Assembly: GCA_945877505.1 (NCBI GenBank)
Contig: CAMDWT010000015.1
Coordinates: 1-41,300 of the forward strand
Reading direction: 5' to 3'
Length of the DNA stretch: 41,300 nucleotides
DNA from: Crenothrix polyspora
GTDB lineage: Bacteria > Pseudomonadota > Gammaproteobacteria > Methylococcales > Methylomonadaceae
Part shown: positions 27,803 to 35,945 of the stretch, one piece after another
How positions within the stretch are numbered: position 1 is the stretch's first letter
Layout: the number at the start of each line of letters is the position of its first letter
Notes under the pieces: generated by a model
What the model was told of the DNA's origin: nothing
Databases searched by the model: none
Seen by the model: the letters and a program-made list of their open reading frames with translations, nothing else
Made by a program: the position numbers and the translations under genes

Positions 27803-28734
27803 GTAAACGCAAGTCCGGGCGTAATGTTCATGGCATTTTGTTGTTAGATAAGCGCTTGGGTGTTTCTTCCAATAAGGCCTTGCAAGAAGTAAGGCGTTTA
27901 TTTAATGCTAATAAAGCGGGGCACACGGGCAGTCTTGATCCTTTGGCGACTGGATTGTTGCCGCTTTGTTTTGGTGAAGCCACCAAAGTATCGGCCTTAA
28001 TGCTGGATGATAATAAGCGTTATCAGGTTGTTGTTCAGTTAGGTGTTATGACAGATACAGGTGATGCGGAAGGCGTTGTCATTGAAACAAAGTCGGTTAC
28101 AGATTTATCCATTGAAGAAATACAGGCTTGCTTGCAAAAGTTTACGGGTGAAATTGAGCAAGTTCCCCCTATGTATTCTGCGCTAAAGCATAATGGTAGA
28201 AAACTCTATGAATTAGCAAGGGAAGGTAAAATAATAGAGCGCAAAGCAAGAAGCATAAAAATTTACGAACTAACGTTGTTAAATTATTTTGATGCAGAAA
28301 GCGAAACACCCAATCAATTGATGCTCGATGTGTATTGCTCTAAAGGCACTTATATCCGATCTTTGGCTGAAGACATTGGCCATATGTTGGGTTGTGGTGG
28401 CACTGTAAAAGTCTTGCGTCGATTAGAGGCTGGGCAATTTTCCATCAAAGAAGCTAAAAGCATTGAGCAATTAATGGAGATGTCTGAAGCGGACTTATTT
28501 TCGAGCTTAATTAATGTCGATAAGCCATTAGAATCAATGCCTGATATTCATTTATGCGATTTGCAAGCCACTGCCATTAAATTTGGCCAAGCTATTTCTC
28601 TTTTACCCAGTTCGAGAACGGATTTATTTGAAGGTTCATTAAGAATGTATCACGAAGGTGTCTTTTTGGGCTTGGGAGAAATGGGATTAGATGGTAAAAT
28701 AGCCCCGAAAAAGTTATTTAATATGAATAATTAG
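27799..28734 (+). CDS. truB: tRNA pseudouridine-55 synthase TruB
   Basis: Makes pseudouridine 55 in the T-loop of tRNAs. The 311 residues include GILLLDKRLGVSSN, catalytic D47 in GHTGSLDPLATGLLP, PMYSALKHNGRKLYELAR, and GTYIRSLAEDIG. Family length is normal. The start is coupled to rbfA by a 4-nt overlap. Confidence 0.95.
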   Translation: MSKRKSGRNVHGILLLDKRLGVSSNKALQEVRRLFNANKAGHTGSLDPLATGLLPLCFGEATKVSALMLDDNKRYQVVVQLGVMTDTGDAEGVVIETKSVTDLSIEEIQACLQKFTGEIEQVPPMYSALKHNGRKLYELAREGKIIERKARSIKIYELTLLNYFDAESETPNQLMLDVYCSKGTYIRSLAEDIGHMLGCGGTVKVLRRLEAGQFSIKEAKSIEQLMEMSEADLFSSLINVDKPLESMPDIHLCDLQATAIKFGQAISLLPSSRTDLFEGSLRMYHEGVFLGLGEMGLDGKIAPKKLFNMNN

Positions 28735-28794
28735 TAGAGATATAAAGTATATCTCTACACTAAATATTGATTTCTACACCCTAACGTGGAAATC
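28734..28794 (+). promoter_or_regulatory. Tandem hairpins in the truB-rpsO leader
   Basis: Hairpin 1 is a perfect 11-bp stem (GTAGAGATATA / TATATCTCTAC, 28734-28758) with loop AAG, beginning at the truB stop. Hairpin 2 is GATTTCTAC / GTGGAAATC (28769-28794, one G-U pair) around an 8-nt loop. Neither has a T-tract. They may be RNase sites or part of an S15-responsive leader; in Escherichia coli S15 represses its own mRNA through a leader structure. Confidence 0.5.
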
Positions 28795-28806
28795 AGTTTA
28801 CAAAAA

Positions 28807-28831
28807 GTCGCCATTTGGCGGCTTTCTTTTT
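28807..28831 (+). terminator. Attenuator-like terminator upstream of rpsO
   Basis: GTCGCC-ATTT-GGCGGC (one G-U pair) followed by TTTCTTTTT, 24 nt before the rpsO ATG. It could limit read-through from truB into rpsO-pnp. Confidence 0.65.
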
Positions 28832-28854
28832 AATTTTAATCTTAGGGATTATAA

Positions 28855-29124
28855 ATGCCATTTACAGCAGAACAAAAAAAAGCGGTAGTTGAAGCTTATC
28901 GTCAATCAGAAACCGATACAGGTTCACCAGAAGTACAAGTTGCTTTGTTAACAGCACATATTTTACATTTAACACCGCACTTTGCCGCTCATAAAAAAGA
29001 CAACCATTCACGTCGTGGTTTATTACGTATGGTTAATCAACGTCGTAAATTGCTAGATTATTTGAAAAATAAAGACAGCAGTCGTTACCGTTCATTAATT
29101 GAGCGTTTAGGTTTACGTAAGTAA
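28855..29124 (+). CDS. rpsO: 30S ribosomal protein S15
   Basis: Primary 16S rRNA-binding protein of the central domain. The 89 residues match the family exactly, with [37 protein letters not shown] and YLKNKD. AGGGA precedes the ATG by 7 nt. As in Escherichia coli it is followed by pnp. Confidence 0.97.
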   Translation: MPFTAEQKKAVVEAYRQSETDTGSPEVQVALLTAHILHLTPHFAAHKKDNHSRRGLLRMVNQRRKLLDYLKNKDSSRYRSLIERLGLRK

Positions 29125-29155
29125 AATAGTTCTCGTATTACGCTACCACTGTAGG

Positions 29156-29179
29156 TTGGGTTAGCAGGTGCTAACCCAA
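29156..29179 (+). promoter_or_regulatory. Perfect 10-bp hairpin in the pnp leader
   Basis: TTGGGTTAGC-AGGT-GCTAACCCAA, 41 nt before the pnp GTG, with no T-tract. In Escherichia coli the pnp leader contains a long RNase III-cut stem through which PNPase represses itself; this hairpin sits in the corresponding place and is a plausible counterpart. Confidence 0.6.
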
Positions 29180-29219
29180 TACTAACCTCTATATAACCTT
29201 TACACAAAGGAACCCAATA

Positions 29220-30617
29220 GTGAATCCTATTAGGAAAGAATTTCAGTACGGCGATAAACTCGTTAGTCTAGAAACTGGTGAAATTGCACGTCAAGCTGAC
29301 GGCGCAGTTATTATCGATGTTGATGGTACCTCCTTACTGGTTACTGTCGTTGGTAAAAAAGAAGCGGCTGGTGGAGATTTTTTTCCATTAACGGTCAATT
29401 ATCAAGAAAAAGCCTATGCAGCCGGAAAAATCCCCGGTGGCTTCTTTAAAAGAGAAGGGCGTCCTAGCGAAAAAGAGACTTTAACATCAAGACTCATTGA
29501 TAGACCTATACGCCCTCTATTTCCTGAAGGCTATACCAACGAAGTTCAAATTATTGCCACAGTCATCTCACTGAATCCAGACGTTGATCCAGAAATTCCT
29601 GCGTTGTTAGGTGCATCAGCTGCATTAGCCGTTTCAGGCTTGCCTTTCAATGGCCCTATCGGTGCCGCTTGTGTGGGTTACAAAGACGGTGCTTATTTAA
29701 TAAATCCATCGCCAAGTGCATTAAAAGAGTCAGAGTTAACGCTCGTTGTTGCTGGTACAGCGCATGCCGTCTTAATGGTTGAATCTGAAGCGATTGGCCT
29801 ATCAGAAGAAATAATGCTGGGTGCAGTATTATTTGGTCACGAACAAATGCAAATCGCCATCAATGCGATCAATGAATTTGCTAATGAGGCAGGTGCGGGT
29901 GTTGTTGAGTGGGTCGCTCCAGAAGCTAATAATGAATTGATTAGATTAGTGACCGCTGAAGTTGAAGCTGGCATTAAAGAGGCTTATACCATCGCTGAAA
30001 AATTAGTACGCCAAGAACACCTTAAAGGTATTCGTACTGCGGTTGTTGAAAAGTTATCGATCAATTATGCCGAAAAAGATATTCGAGGCATTATTGAACA
30101 TCTAGAATATAGCATCGTACGTAACGCCATTCTTAATGAAGGTAAGCGTATTGATGGTCGAGCCCTAGATAAAATTAGACCCATTAGCATTAGAACAGGT
30201 GTTTTACCAAGAACGCATGGTTCTGCTTTGTTTACGCGTGGTGAAACTCAAGCCTTAGTGGTGGCTACATTGGGTACTGCTCGTGATGCACAAATTATTG
30301 ATGCGTTGGCCGGTGAATATAAAGAACCCTTCATGTTGCATTACAATTTCCCTCCGTATAGTGTTGGAGAGACTGGTTTTGTTGGTTCTCCAAAACGACG
30401 TGAAATTGGTCATGGCCGATTAGCAAAACGTGGCGTAGCCGCTGTTCTACCTAATATGGATGAATTTCCATATACGATTCGTGTGGTTTCTGAAATCACT
30501 GAGTCAAATGGCTCAAGCTCTATGGCTTCAGTCTGTGGTAGTAGTTTGGCGTTAATGGATGCCGGTGTGCCTATTAAATCACCTGTTGCGGGTATCGCAA
30601 TGGGCTTGATTAAATAA
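29220..30617 (+). CDS. pnp: Polynucleotide phosphorylase, N-terminal part, ended by in-frame TAA
   Basis: 3'-5' phosphorolytic exoribonuclease of the RNA degradosome. GTG 29220 (AAAGGA upstream) starts the usual [11 protein letters not shown] sequence, and 465 residues run through the first RNase PH core ([31 protein letters not shown]), the alpha-helical linker, and most of the second core ([30 protein letters not shown]). The frame then meets TAA 30615-30617, where relatives read ...GL(V/I)KEGDN. Sequence identity with the family resumes at once downstream in the same frame. The catalytic Asp pair and the KH and S1 domains are therefore cut off. It may be a recent nonsense mutation, a base-call error or a read-through codon. 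Confidence 0.9.
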   Translation: MNPIRKEFQYGDKLVSLETGEIARQADGAVIIDVDGTSLLVTVVGKKEAAGGDFFPLTVNYQEKAYAAGKIPGGFFKREGRPSEKETLTSRLIDRPIRPLFPEGYTNEVQIIATVISLNPDVDPEIPALLGASAALAVSGLPFNGPIGAACVGYKDGAYLINPSPSALKESELTLVVAGTAHAVLMVESEAIGLSEEIMLGAVLFGHEQMQIAINAINEFANEAGAGVVEWVAPEANNELIRLVTAEVEAGIKEAYTIAEKLVRQEHLKGIRTAVVEKLSINYAEKDIRGIIEHLEYSIVRNAILNEGKRIDGRALDKIRPISIRTGVLPRTHGSALFTRGETQALVVATLGTARDAQIIDALAGEYKEPFMLHYNFPPYSVGETGFVGSPKRREIGHGRLAKRGVAAVLPNMDEFPYTIRVVSEITESNGSSSMASVCGSSLALMDAGVPIKSPVAGIAMGLIK

Positions 30618-30647
30618 GGCGACAACTTTGCAGTTTTATCTGACATT

Positions 30648-31295
30648 ATGGGTGATGAAGATCACTTAGGTGATATGGATTTCAAAGTAGCAGGATCAGT
30701 AGACGGTATTACGGCACTGCAAATGGATATCAAGATTGATGGCATTACGTCAGAAATCATGAAGACTGCTTTGGAACAAGCTAAGCACGGTCGTTTACAT
30801 ATCCTAGGCGAAATGAACAAAGCCTTGGCGAGTACACGTGACGAAATGTCTGATTTTGCGCCACGCATTATTACTTTCAAAATTGATCCTAGTAAAATTC
30901 GTGAAGTTATTGGTAAGGGCGGCGCTACTATTCGCAGCATTACTGAACAAACCGGTGCCAGTGTTGATTTGACTGATGACGGCATTGTTAAAGTAGCTTC
31001 TGTTGATAAAGCAGCGGGTGAAGAAGCTAGACGTCTGATTGAAGAAATTACCGCTGAAGTTGAAGTGGGTAAAATTTACGAAGGTAAAGTCGCTCGATTA
31101 ATGGATTTTGGTGCTTTCGTAACGATTCTTCCTGGTAAAGACGGTTTAGTTCATATCTCACAAATTTCTGATGAACATGTTGATAAAGTCAGCGACCGCT
31201 TAAATGAAGGCGATATTGTACGAGTAAAAGTACTTGAAATTGACCGTCAGGGTAGAGTTAGACTCAGTATCAAAGAAGTTGAAAAAGAAGACTAG
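30648..31295 (+). CDS. pnp: Polynucleotide phosphorylase, C-terminal part (catalytic Asp motif, KH, S1)
   Basis: In-frame continuation of pnp after the TAA. Without a stop the protein would be 691 residues, normal for PNPase. From ATG 30648 the 215 residues begin [16 protein letters not shown], holding the two catalytic aspartates of the second RNase PH core, followed by the rest of that core, a KH domain ([20 protein letters not shown], about 85-140) and an S1 domain ([19 protein letters not shown], to the end). The ATG has no Shine-Dalgarno, so independent translation is doubtful. The region shows no other damage, so the lesion is recent, artefactual or tolerated. Confidence 0.85.
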   Translation: MGDEDHLGDMDFKVAGSVDGITALQMDIKIDGITSEIMKTALEQAKHGRLHILGEMNKALASTRDEMSDFAPRIITFKIDPSKIREVIGKGGATIRSITEQTGASVDLTDDGIVKVASVDKAAGEEARRLIEEITAEVEVGKIYEGKVARLMDFGAFVTILPGKDGLVHISQISDEHVDKVSDRLNEGDIVRVKVLEIDRQGRVRLSIKEVEKED

Positions 31296-31317
31296 AAAAC
31301 GCTTCTAAAGTAAAAAA

Positions 31318-31338
31318 GGGCCGAAAGGCCCTTTTTTT
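31318..31338 (+). terminator. Intrinsic terminator of the rpsO-pnp operon
   Basis: GGGCC-GAAA-GGCCC with a GNRA-type loop, followed by seven T. Confidence 0.92.
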
Positions 31339-31454
31339 ATGCCATAAGATTAAGGCTTGCTAGTAAAAAATCTTTTAATCTAATGGCTTTGACAGATTAT
31401 CAAGCAACTTGTCTGCTAAAATAACAGAAGCCAGTAGGGAATCTGGTGTTAACG

Positions 31455-31943
31455 TTATCTAGTTAGATTAAATCCATGCGCACCAGCTGCCGCGCCCATT
31501 ACAGCCAGTAAACTCAGGAACAGTAATATTTTGTGGAAGTTGTATATCAGTGCTAATGCCTTGCTGCTGTTTTTTTCGGCTTGTTGATGAAACCATCGAT
31601 GTAAAAATAAGGGTTCAAGTACAAATAGAACAAGGGTGAATAAGAACCATATAAATGTCATCAACGGTATCCACCAAAATTGTAATTGCTGATAATGATC
31701 CCAAGCATGGATAACGTCTAACATATAGAAGCCGGAAAGCCCTGTAAGCAAGGTGGTTATCTTGGCTTGGAACGAAAAACGACTTTCAAGTTGTTCAAAT
31801 AAGGTGATTTTATTGGTTGAATTACCCAGTTTTTTGAGTGATGGTAATAGAACCGTTGTAACAAAAGCGACGCCGCCTATCCAAATAACGACGGCGACAA
31901 CATGTAGCGCATGAGCAAAAATATAATAATTAAGATGATTCAT
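31455..31943 (-). CDS. CopD-like four-helix membrane protein
   Basis: A 162-residue integral membrane protein with four hydrophobic segments (about 7-30, 58-80, 88-112, 137-158). The first carries HALHVVAVVIWIGGVAFV; the His pair followed by WIGG is typical of CopD/cytochrome b561-like and urate-oxidase-N families, where such histidines can bind heme or metal. ATG 31943 follows AGGGAG. It is divergent from the truncated haemoglobin gene 170 nt away. I would call it CopD-like without claiming copper transport. Its N-terminal motif resembles that of the membrane protein at 32677. Confidence 0.6.
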   Translation of the reverse strand: MNHLNYYIFAHALHVVAVVIWIGGVAFVTTVLLPSLKKLGNSTNKITLFEQLESRFSFQAKITTLLTGLSGFYMLDVIHAWDHYQQLQFWWIPLMTFIWFLFTLVLFVLEPLFLHRWFHQQAEKNSSKALALIYNFHKILLFLSLLAVMGAAAGAHGFNLTR

Positions 31944-32113
31944 AAAACTCCCTATTTAAAGCGTTAGTATAGGCAGTGATTACCTAATAGAACAGGCTTA
32001 TCAAATTTATTAGGCAAAGCTAGGCTTGTGATATGCTTAAATCTAATTTATCGGTATCAGGTAAGATGCACAATCCAGCCTGTTAAACATCCTAATTTTT
32101 AAGAGAATTTATC

Positions 32114-32494
32114 ATGACAACCCAAACGCCTTATGCCTTGATGGGGGGCGAAAAAAGCATCCTTAATCTGGTAGATCGGTTTTATTACTACATGGACGTG
32201 CTGCCAGAAGCTCAGGGTATACGAGCCATGCATCAAGCTGATCTTGATTCGGCTAAAACAAAGCTGTTCAAGTTTTTGTCAGGTTGGTTGGGGGGACCTA
32301 ATTTATACATTGAAGAATACGGCCATCCAAAGTTACGTGCACGTCATTTTCCCTTTGTGATTGGCGACTCAGAACGCGACCAGTGGATGCTTTGTATGAA
32401 TAAAGTATTGGCAGAAATGACTATGGATCCACTGGTAGAAGCGAATGTTCAAAATGCTATACAGCAACTTGCAACCCATATGATTAATCAATAG
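32114..32494 (+). CDS. Group II truncated haemoglobin (GlbO type)
   Basis: Small cytoplasmic 2-over-2 globin binding O2 or NO through heme. The 126 residues contain YALMGGEKSILNLVDRFYYYMD, LFKFLSGWLGGPNLY, and YGHPKLRARHFPF, where the His in ARHFPF is the expected proximal ligand region, then RDQWMLCM with the group II Trp. Such globins are often linked to NO or O2 handling, which would suit a methanotroph that may make NO by a cd1 nitrite reductase. A weak Shine-Dalgarno (AAGAGAA) precedes the ATG. An NsrR-like half-site AAGATGCAC lies at 32063-32071. Confidence 0.92.
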   Translation: MTTQTPYALMGGEKSILNLVDRFYYYMDVLPEAQGIRAMHQADLDSAKTKLFKFLSGWLGGPNLYIEEYGHPKLRARHFPFVIGDSERDQWMLCMNKVLAEMTMDPLVEANVQNAIQQLATHMINQ

Positions 32495-32580
32495 AGATTG
32501 TTTGGTTATTTAAAGTTTATTGGCTTACTAAAAAATCAGTCATCTATTTATAACCCTGTAGCTACATGGGATACTATTTT

Positions 32581-32639
32581 TTGATTGGCGTATTACTATA
32601 AATATGCTATGAATGAACGTGTCACAACAAAGATTGTGA
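32581..32639 (+). promoter_or_regulatory. Promoter and palindromic operator upstream of the PuuD-like gene
   Basis: TTGATT (32581-32586), 16-nt spacer, TATGCT (32603-32608). A perfect inverted repeat TCACAA-CAAAGA-TTGTGA (32622-32639) lies just downstream of the predicted start, a position suited to a repressor. Confidence 0.4.
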
Positions 32640-32676
32640 TGTTACATCAATAATTATTTTAACTGAGGAGGTTGTT

Positions 32677-33375
32677 ATGGAATTAGTTACTACAGCGGCT
32701 GGTTATGAAATGCTTTTGCGATGGGGACATTTATTGGCAGGCATTACCTGGATTGGTTTACTTTACTATTTTAATCTTGTGCAAGGTGAGTATTTTAAAG
32801 ACGCAGAAGCGTCGGCTAAATCAGATGTTATTCAAAAATTAGTGCCTAGGGCATTATGTTGGTTTCGCTGGGGAGCCGTTGTTACGCTTCTGACTGGAAT
32901 TGGTATGTTAGGGATAAGGGGAGGCGGCTCAGTTGATATTTATGTCGGCGCTCTTTTGGGTATTATAATGTTTACCAATGTTTGGTTAATCATTTATCCT
33001 AATCAAAAAATTGTCATAGCCTCTGCTACCCAAATGGCAAATGGCGGCGAAGCATTGCCTGAAGCTGCTGGAGCATTGGCTGCTGCTGGCTTGGCATCCA
33101 GAACCAATGCACTGTTTTCTGTTCCAATGCTCTATTTTATGGGAGCGTCATCTCACTTCCCGCATAGTTTTAACGTGTTTTCTTTCCTGATTGCCGCGTT
33201 AATAATTATGGCTTTAGAATATAACGGCGCCTATCCAGCATTAAAAAATATAAGTTTTTTACAGAAACTACCCGCTGGTGGAAAAATGGCACCTTATGCA
33301 AGTATTAAAGGTGTTATTCATTGTGGCTTAGGACTGACTATCGTTTTATTTTTAATCGTCCATTTTATTAAATAA
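32677..33375 (+). CDS. Urate oxidase N-terminal (PuuD-like) membrane protein
   Basis: A 232-residue membrane protein of the urate-oxidase-N/PuuD family, lacking the C-terminal cytochrome c domain found in true PuuD urate hydroxylases. About six hydrophobic segments; the first has LRWGHLLAGITWIGLLYYFN with a conserved His, another has SVPMLYFMGASSHFP. GAGGAGG precedes the ATG. No purine catabolism gene is near, so urate oxidation is unlikely to be the role; heme-based electron transfer or gas sensing is a guess from the histidines and the globin next door. Confidence 0.75.
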   Translation: MELVTTAAGYEMLLRWGHLLAGITWIGLLYYFNLVQGEYFKDAEASAKSDVIQKLVPRALCWFRWGAVVTLLTGIGMLGIRGGGSVDIYVGALLGIIMFTNVWLIIYPNQKIVIASATQMANGGEALPEAAGALAAAGLASRTNALFSVPMLYFMGASSHFPHSFNVFSFLIAALIIMALEYNGAYPALKNISFLQKLPAGGKMAPYASIKGVIHCGLGLTIVLFLIVHFIK

Positions 33376-33490
33376 TACCCACGCTAAAAGCTATTAATTG
33401 AGTATGATGCTCGATTAAGTCAAACAGAAAAGTTGGGTAGTTAGCTTGATAAATAAGAAGTTATAACGATTTAACCAAGCAAAGAGGAAT

Positions 33491-33523
33491 CCAAAAATAG
33501 CCGCTTAAAGTGGCTATTTTTGG
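33491..33523. terminator. Bidirectional terminator between the PuuD-like gene and the small-protein gene
   Basis: A perfect 12-bp inverted repeat CCAAAAATAGCC / GGCTATTTTTGG around a 9-nt loop, with A and T runs on both sides. It serves the convergent ends at 33375 (plus) and 33581 (minus). Confidence 0.75.
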
Positions 33524-33580
33524 TTAAAAACGTGACCGTATTTAAAAGTGCTGAGCTCTTAAAAACCCTACACGGGAGAT

Positions 33581-33712
33581 TTAGAGTATTTTGTGCCTGA
33601 AGTCCTGCTTAATAATAACTTGGTTTTTTACTATCTCGATAAGTTGAAGAAGTGCCGCTCCAGCTATGACAAATAAGGTGGCTAATGCAATAAATAGGGT
33701 CAAAGTTTTCAT
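33581..33712 (-). CDS. Small single-span membrane protein, 43 aa, copy 2
   Basis: I do not recognise the family. It is a paralogue of the protein at 15907-16038, with the same length, one hydrophobic span (MKTLTLFIALATLFVIAGAA onward), and the tail KQDFRHKIL. Eighteen of 43 residues are identical (M1, K2, A11, L13, F14, I16 to A20, Q23, L24, N30, K35, Q36, R39, H40, L43). The minus-strand ATG 33712 has only a weak AAGAAGA upstream. The gene ends on the bidirectional terminator. The conservation of the polar C-terminal tail, with the loop residues free to vary, argues for a translated protein and a partner that reads the tail. Confidence 0.6.
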   Translation of the reverse strand: MKTLTLFIALATLFVIAGAALLQLIEIVKNQVIIKQDFRHKIL

Positions 33713-33840
33713 AAATTATCTTCTTAAAGTTATTTTATTTACAGTCAATAATCCTCTTGAATAACCGTCAAAACAAGAAAATTATTAATTTGATAACGTC
33801 AGTTATTTATTGGAAAAAACGGTCGTTGTATATATCCAAC
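33713..33840 (-). promoter_or_regulatory. Conserved 5' element of small-protein gene, copy 2
   Basis: On the minus strand: GTTG-N8-CAAC (33840-33825), 66 nt, AAGAGGA (33758-33752), 39 nt, ATG 33712. Spacing is identical to copy 1, with no net insertion or deletion. In the protein frame stops occur upstream of the ATG, so this part is not a coding extension. Confidence 0.55.
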
Positions 33841-34248
33841 AATCTCCCTAATATAGGGCTTAGTTGCTAACGATTGAGAGTCAATAATTCTCTATTTTAG
33901 TAAAAAAATTGAAAAAAAATTAGCAAATAAAATATTTTTATTTGCATAAAAACAACAATATAGGGCGGAGGTTTAGGTGTCTAAATAAATTCAAAATGTG
34001 CATAAATAAGCGCAATCACTGCCTGAATTTAGTTTCGAAGCTGACAATTAGCGTTGGTTGAAAGTCTAAGAGTGAGAAACAAAAAATAGCACATATGACA
34101 TCGACACACTGGATTGCTTATTGGGTATCGATCAACTTGAGGCGCTATAAAGTTTAGCCCTGATTTATTTATTTTCAGTATTACAGTGGAGATTTCCAAC
34201 GGTGAATTATTTGTTCCATACTTGCTTAGCCTTATGAGCCGTTTAATG
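33841..34248. other. AT-rich non-coding stretch
   Basis: About 400 nt with A/T runs and no supported gene. It must hold the promoters of the small minus-strand gene and of the exported protein gene at 34249. No clear site was identified. Confidence 0.45.
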
Positions 34249-35280
34249 ATGTGCAGGAAATTGAATCCAAACATTGGATTGTTGTTCATGAGTTTGCTGC
34301 TGCTGGGTGACTCTGTTTTAGCTGGTCCATCACTTCAGGTTGATGAGGTGTTAAGTGTTTTGGGCATGGATAAAGGGCAGATTGCCAAACTAGTGGAGGC
34401 GCAACCGCTTAGTTATGCTTTAAACGAAGGCCGTTCCGATGAGGTTGCTGTTGCTGTGGTTTGGTACTTACCGGTGCCTCTAGCCAAAGTATCTGAATAT
34501 TTGCGGCTAGAAAATAGTGGCTCATTAGACGACGATGTCGCTGATTACGGATTATTGACGGAAAAGGGTGGAGCAAGCTCCTTAACACCCATTGCGCTTT
34601 CCAATGAAGACACTATGGCATTGTTAGAGGCTGAGCGAGGGGATGAATTTAATTTATCGGCTCATGAGTACGCCAGTTTCAAAGCACTTAAGAAAACACT
34701 CAAACATAGTCCTCAAAAGAACATTGATGGTTTAGTTGGACTGCATTATCGAGATATTCTATTTCAGCGATTTCTAGCCTATCGGCAAGGGGGATCTTAT
34801 GCGATTGCACCCTATATGCGAGAGGATGGTCTTGATTCAAAGCCTTCTTTGGAATTGAATCAGGCCGCCAATGAAAGTGCTATTTTAACGCGTTATTTTC
34901 CTACCTTACTTGAGGCGTGGTTAGATTACCCAAAAACATTGCCGCTAGGTGTAAAAGAGACGTTTCCTTGGGTGAAAAAAAATGTAGAGGGTCGGGTGGC
35001 AACCATTTTAAGGCACCGCATCGATACTGATTGGAACGGTGGAACTTTAATTTTAACGCGTGAGTTTTATGCCTCGCACTCTTACAATGCTAGTCAGTGG
35101 ATAACGGGTTGTCTACCTTATCGTGATGGCACGGTTATCTTTCAGCAGGTTCGTAGTTACACGGATCAAGTTGCCGGAGTGGCCAGCGGTGTTAAGCATC
35201 TAGTGGGTAGAGAGTTACTGAAAGATAAAATGCTCAAGTATTTTAAGCGCCTTTGTGGCATCTTAGGCCAATGCGAGTAA
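34249..35280 (+). CDS. Exported hypothetical protein
   Basis: I do not recognise the family. The frame is open from GTG 34186, but ATG 34249 gives a good signal peptide (MCRKLNPNIGLLFMSLLLLG, cut after VLA), so I prefer it; ATGs at 34234 and 34246 are alternatives. The mature part of about 320 residues has no membrane segment and contains TRYFPTLLEAWLDYP, HRIDTDWNGGTLILTREFYASHSYN and a CLPYRDGT stretch, with few cysteines. It probably acts in the periplasm or at the surface. It is convergent with the next gene across a hairpin, and no neighbour hints at a role. Confidence 0.7.
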   Translation: MCRKLNPNIGLLFMSLLLLGDSVLAGPSLQVDEVLSVLGMDKGQIAKLVEAQPLSYALNEGRSDEVAVAVVWYLPVPLAKVSEYLRLENSGSLDDDVADYGLLTEKGGASSLTPIALSNEDTMALLEAERGDEFNLSAHEYASFKALKKTLKHSPQKNIDGLVGLHYRDILFQRFLAYRQGGSYAIAPYMREDGLDSKPSLELNQAANESAILTRYFPTLLEAWLDYPKTLPLGVKETFPWVKKNVEGRVATILRHRIDTDWNGGTLILTREFYASHSYNASQWITGCLPYRDGTVIFQQVRSYTDQVAGVASGVKHLVGRELLKDKMLKYFKRLCGILGQCE

Positions 35281-35324
35281 GTCAGGCCAGCATCATAAAT
35301 AAAATAGCGAGTTGGAAACGGCTT

Positions 35325-35348
35325 AATGTATTCATGAGTGAATACATT
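35325..35348. terminator. Hairpin between convergent genes
   Basis: A perfect 10-bp stem AATGTATTCA-TGAG-TGAATACATT between the ends at 35280 (plus) and 35359 (minus). It is AT-rich with only a weak T-tract, so terminator function is likely but not certain. Confidence 0.5.
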
Positions 35349-35358
35349 TAATCTGAAA

Positions 35359-35763
35359 TTATTCAGGCATGTTCAAATAATCACCTGAAACGATTTGCTT
35401 TAGATTAAGAATGTGATGATTAAAAAGATATACCCATGCTGAAATTTTACGTCCGTTAGAAAGTGAAATGTTTAGTTTTTCTCGTCGATATTCTTGAGGT
35501 TTAGGATAGTTATCGGAACAAGACTCATAGTTATCTAATTGAGAAAACACGAACGCGCTGTTAGTTATTGTATATACGTCGCCATACACTATATCCCTAG
35601 GGTTATCCGAAAGAATGGCACCTGGATAACCATCAACGTCGTAAAGTTTACCTTGCATGGTTGCTTCAGAATAATAGGAACAATCCGGCTCTAACATATA
35701 ATGCTTGTTTAACGTAGTGTCTTTCCGTAAGGTGCCATAGACAAAAATGAACTCGATAGACAT
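35359..35763 (-). CDS. Gamma-glutamylcyclotransferase-like (AIG2/GGCT) protein
   Basis: Small cytoplasmic protein with the GGCT fold. From ATG 35763 (AGGA 8 nt upstream) it has about 134 residues; an upstream in-frame ATG at 35808 is less likely. The substrate loop FVYGTLRKD is at the N-terminus; GKLYDVDGYPGAIL, VYGDVYTI and LDNYE follow, the last with the usual acidic catalytic position. Members act on gamma-glutamyl peptides or amines; the substrate here is unknown. Confidence 0.8.
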   Translation of the reverse strand: MSIEFIFVYGTLRKDTTLNKHYMLEPDCSYYSEATMQGKLYDVDGYPGAILSDNPRDIVYGDVYTITNSAFVFSQLDNYESCSDNYPKPQEYRREKLNISLSNGRKISAWVYLFNHHILNLKQIVSGDYLNMPE

Positions 35764-35945
35764 CTGTTGTGTCCTTTTTTTTAGCGTTAAATTAAGGGGA
35801 TTCGGCAACTTTTATAAAAATATGGTTTAAACAAGCTAATTTGGATGACGATTAAATAAGGGTAAAATCATTAATGATGAACTTCTAAAACTTTCGTAGG
35901 TCTAGTCCATAATTATATTCTTTAGCGCCAAAATGGAAAATTTAA

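Noticed and set aside
32063-32071. AAGATGCAC as an NsrR operator for the truncated globin
   Set aside because: Only one half-site is present; the partner half is not recognisable, so it is mentioned but not called.
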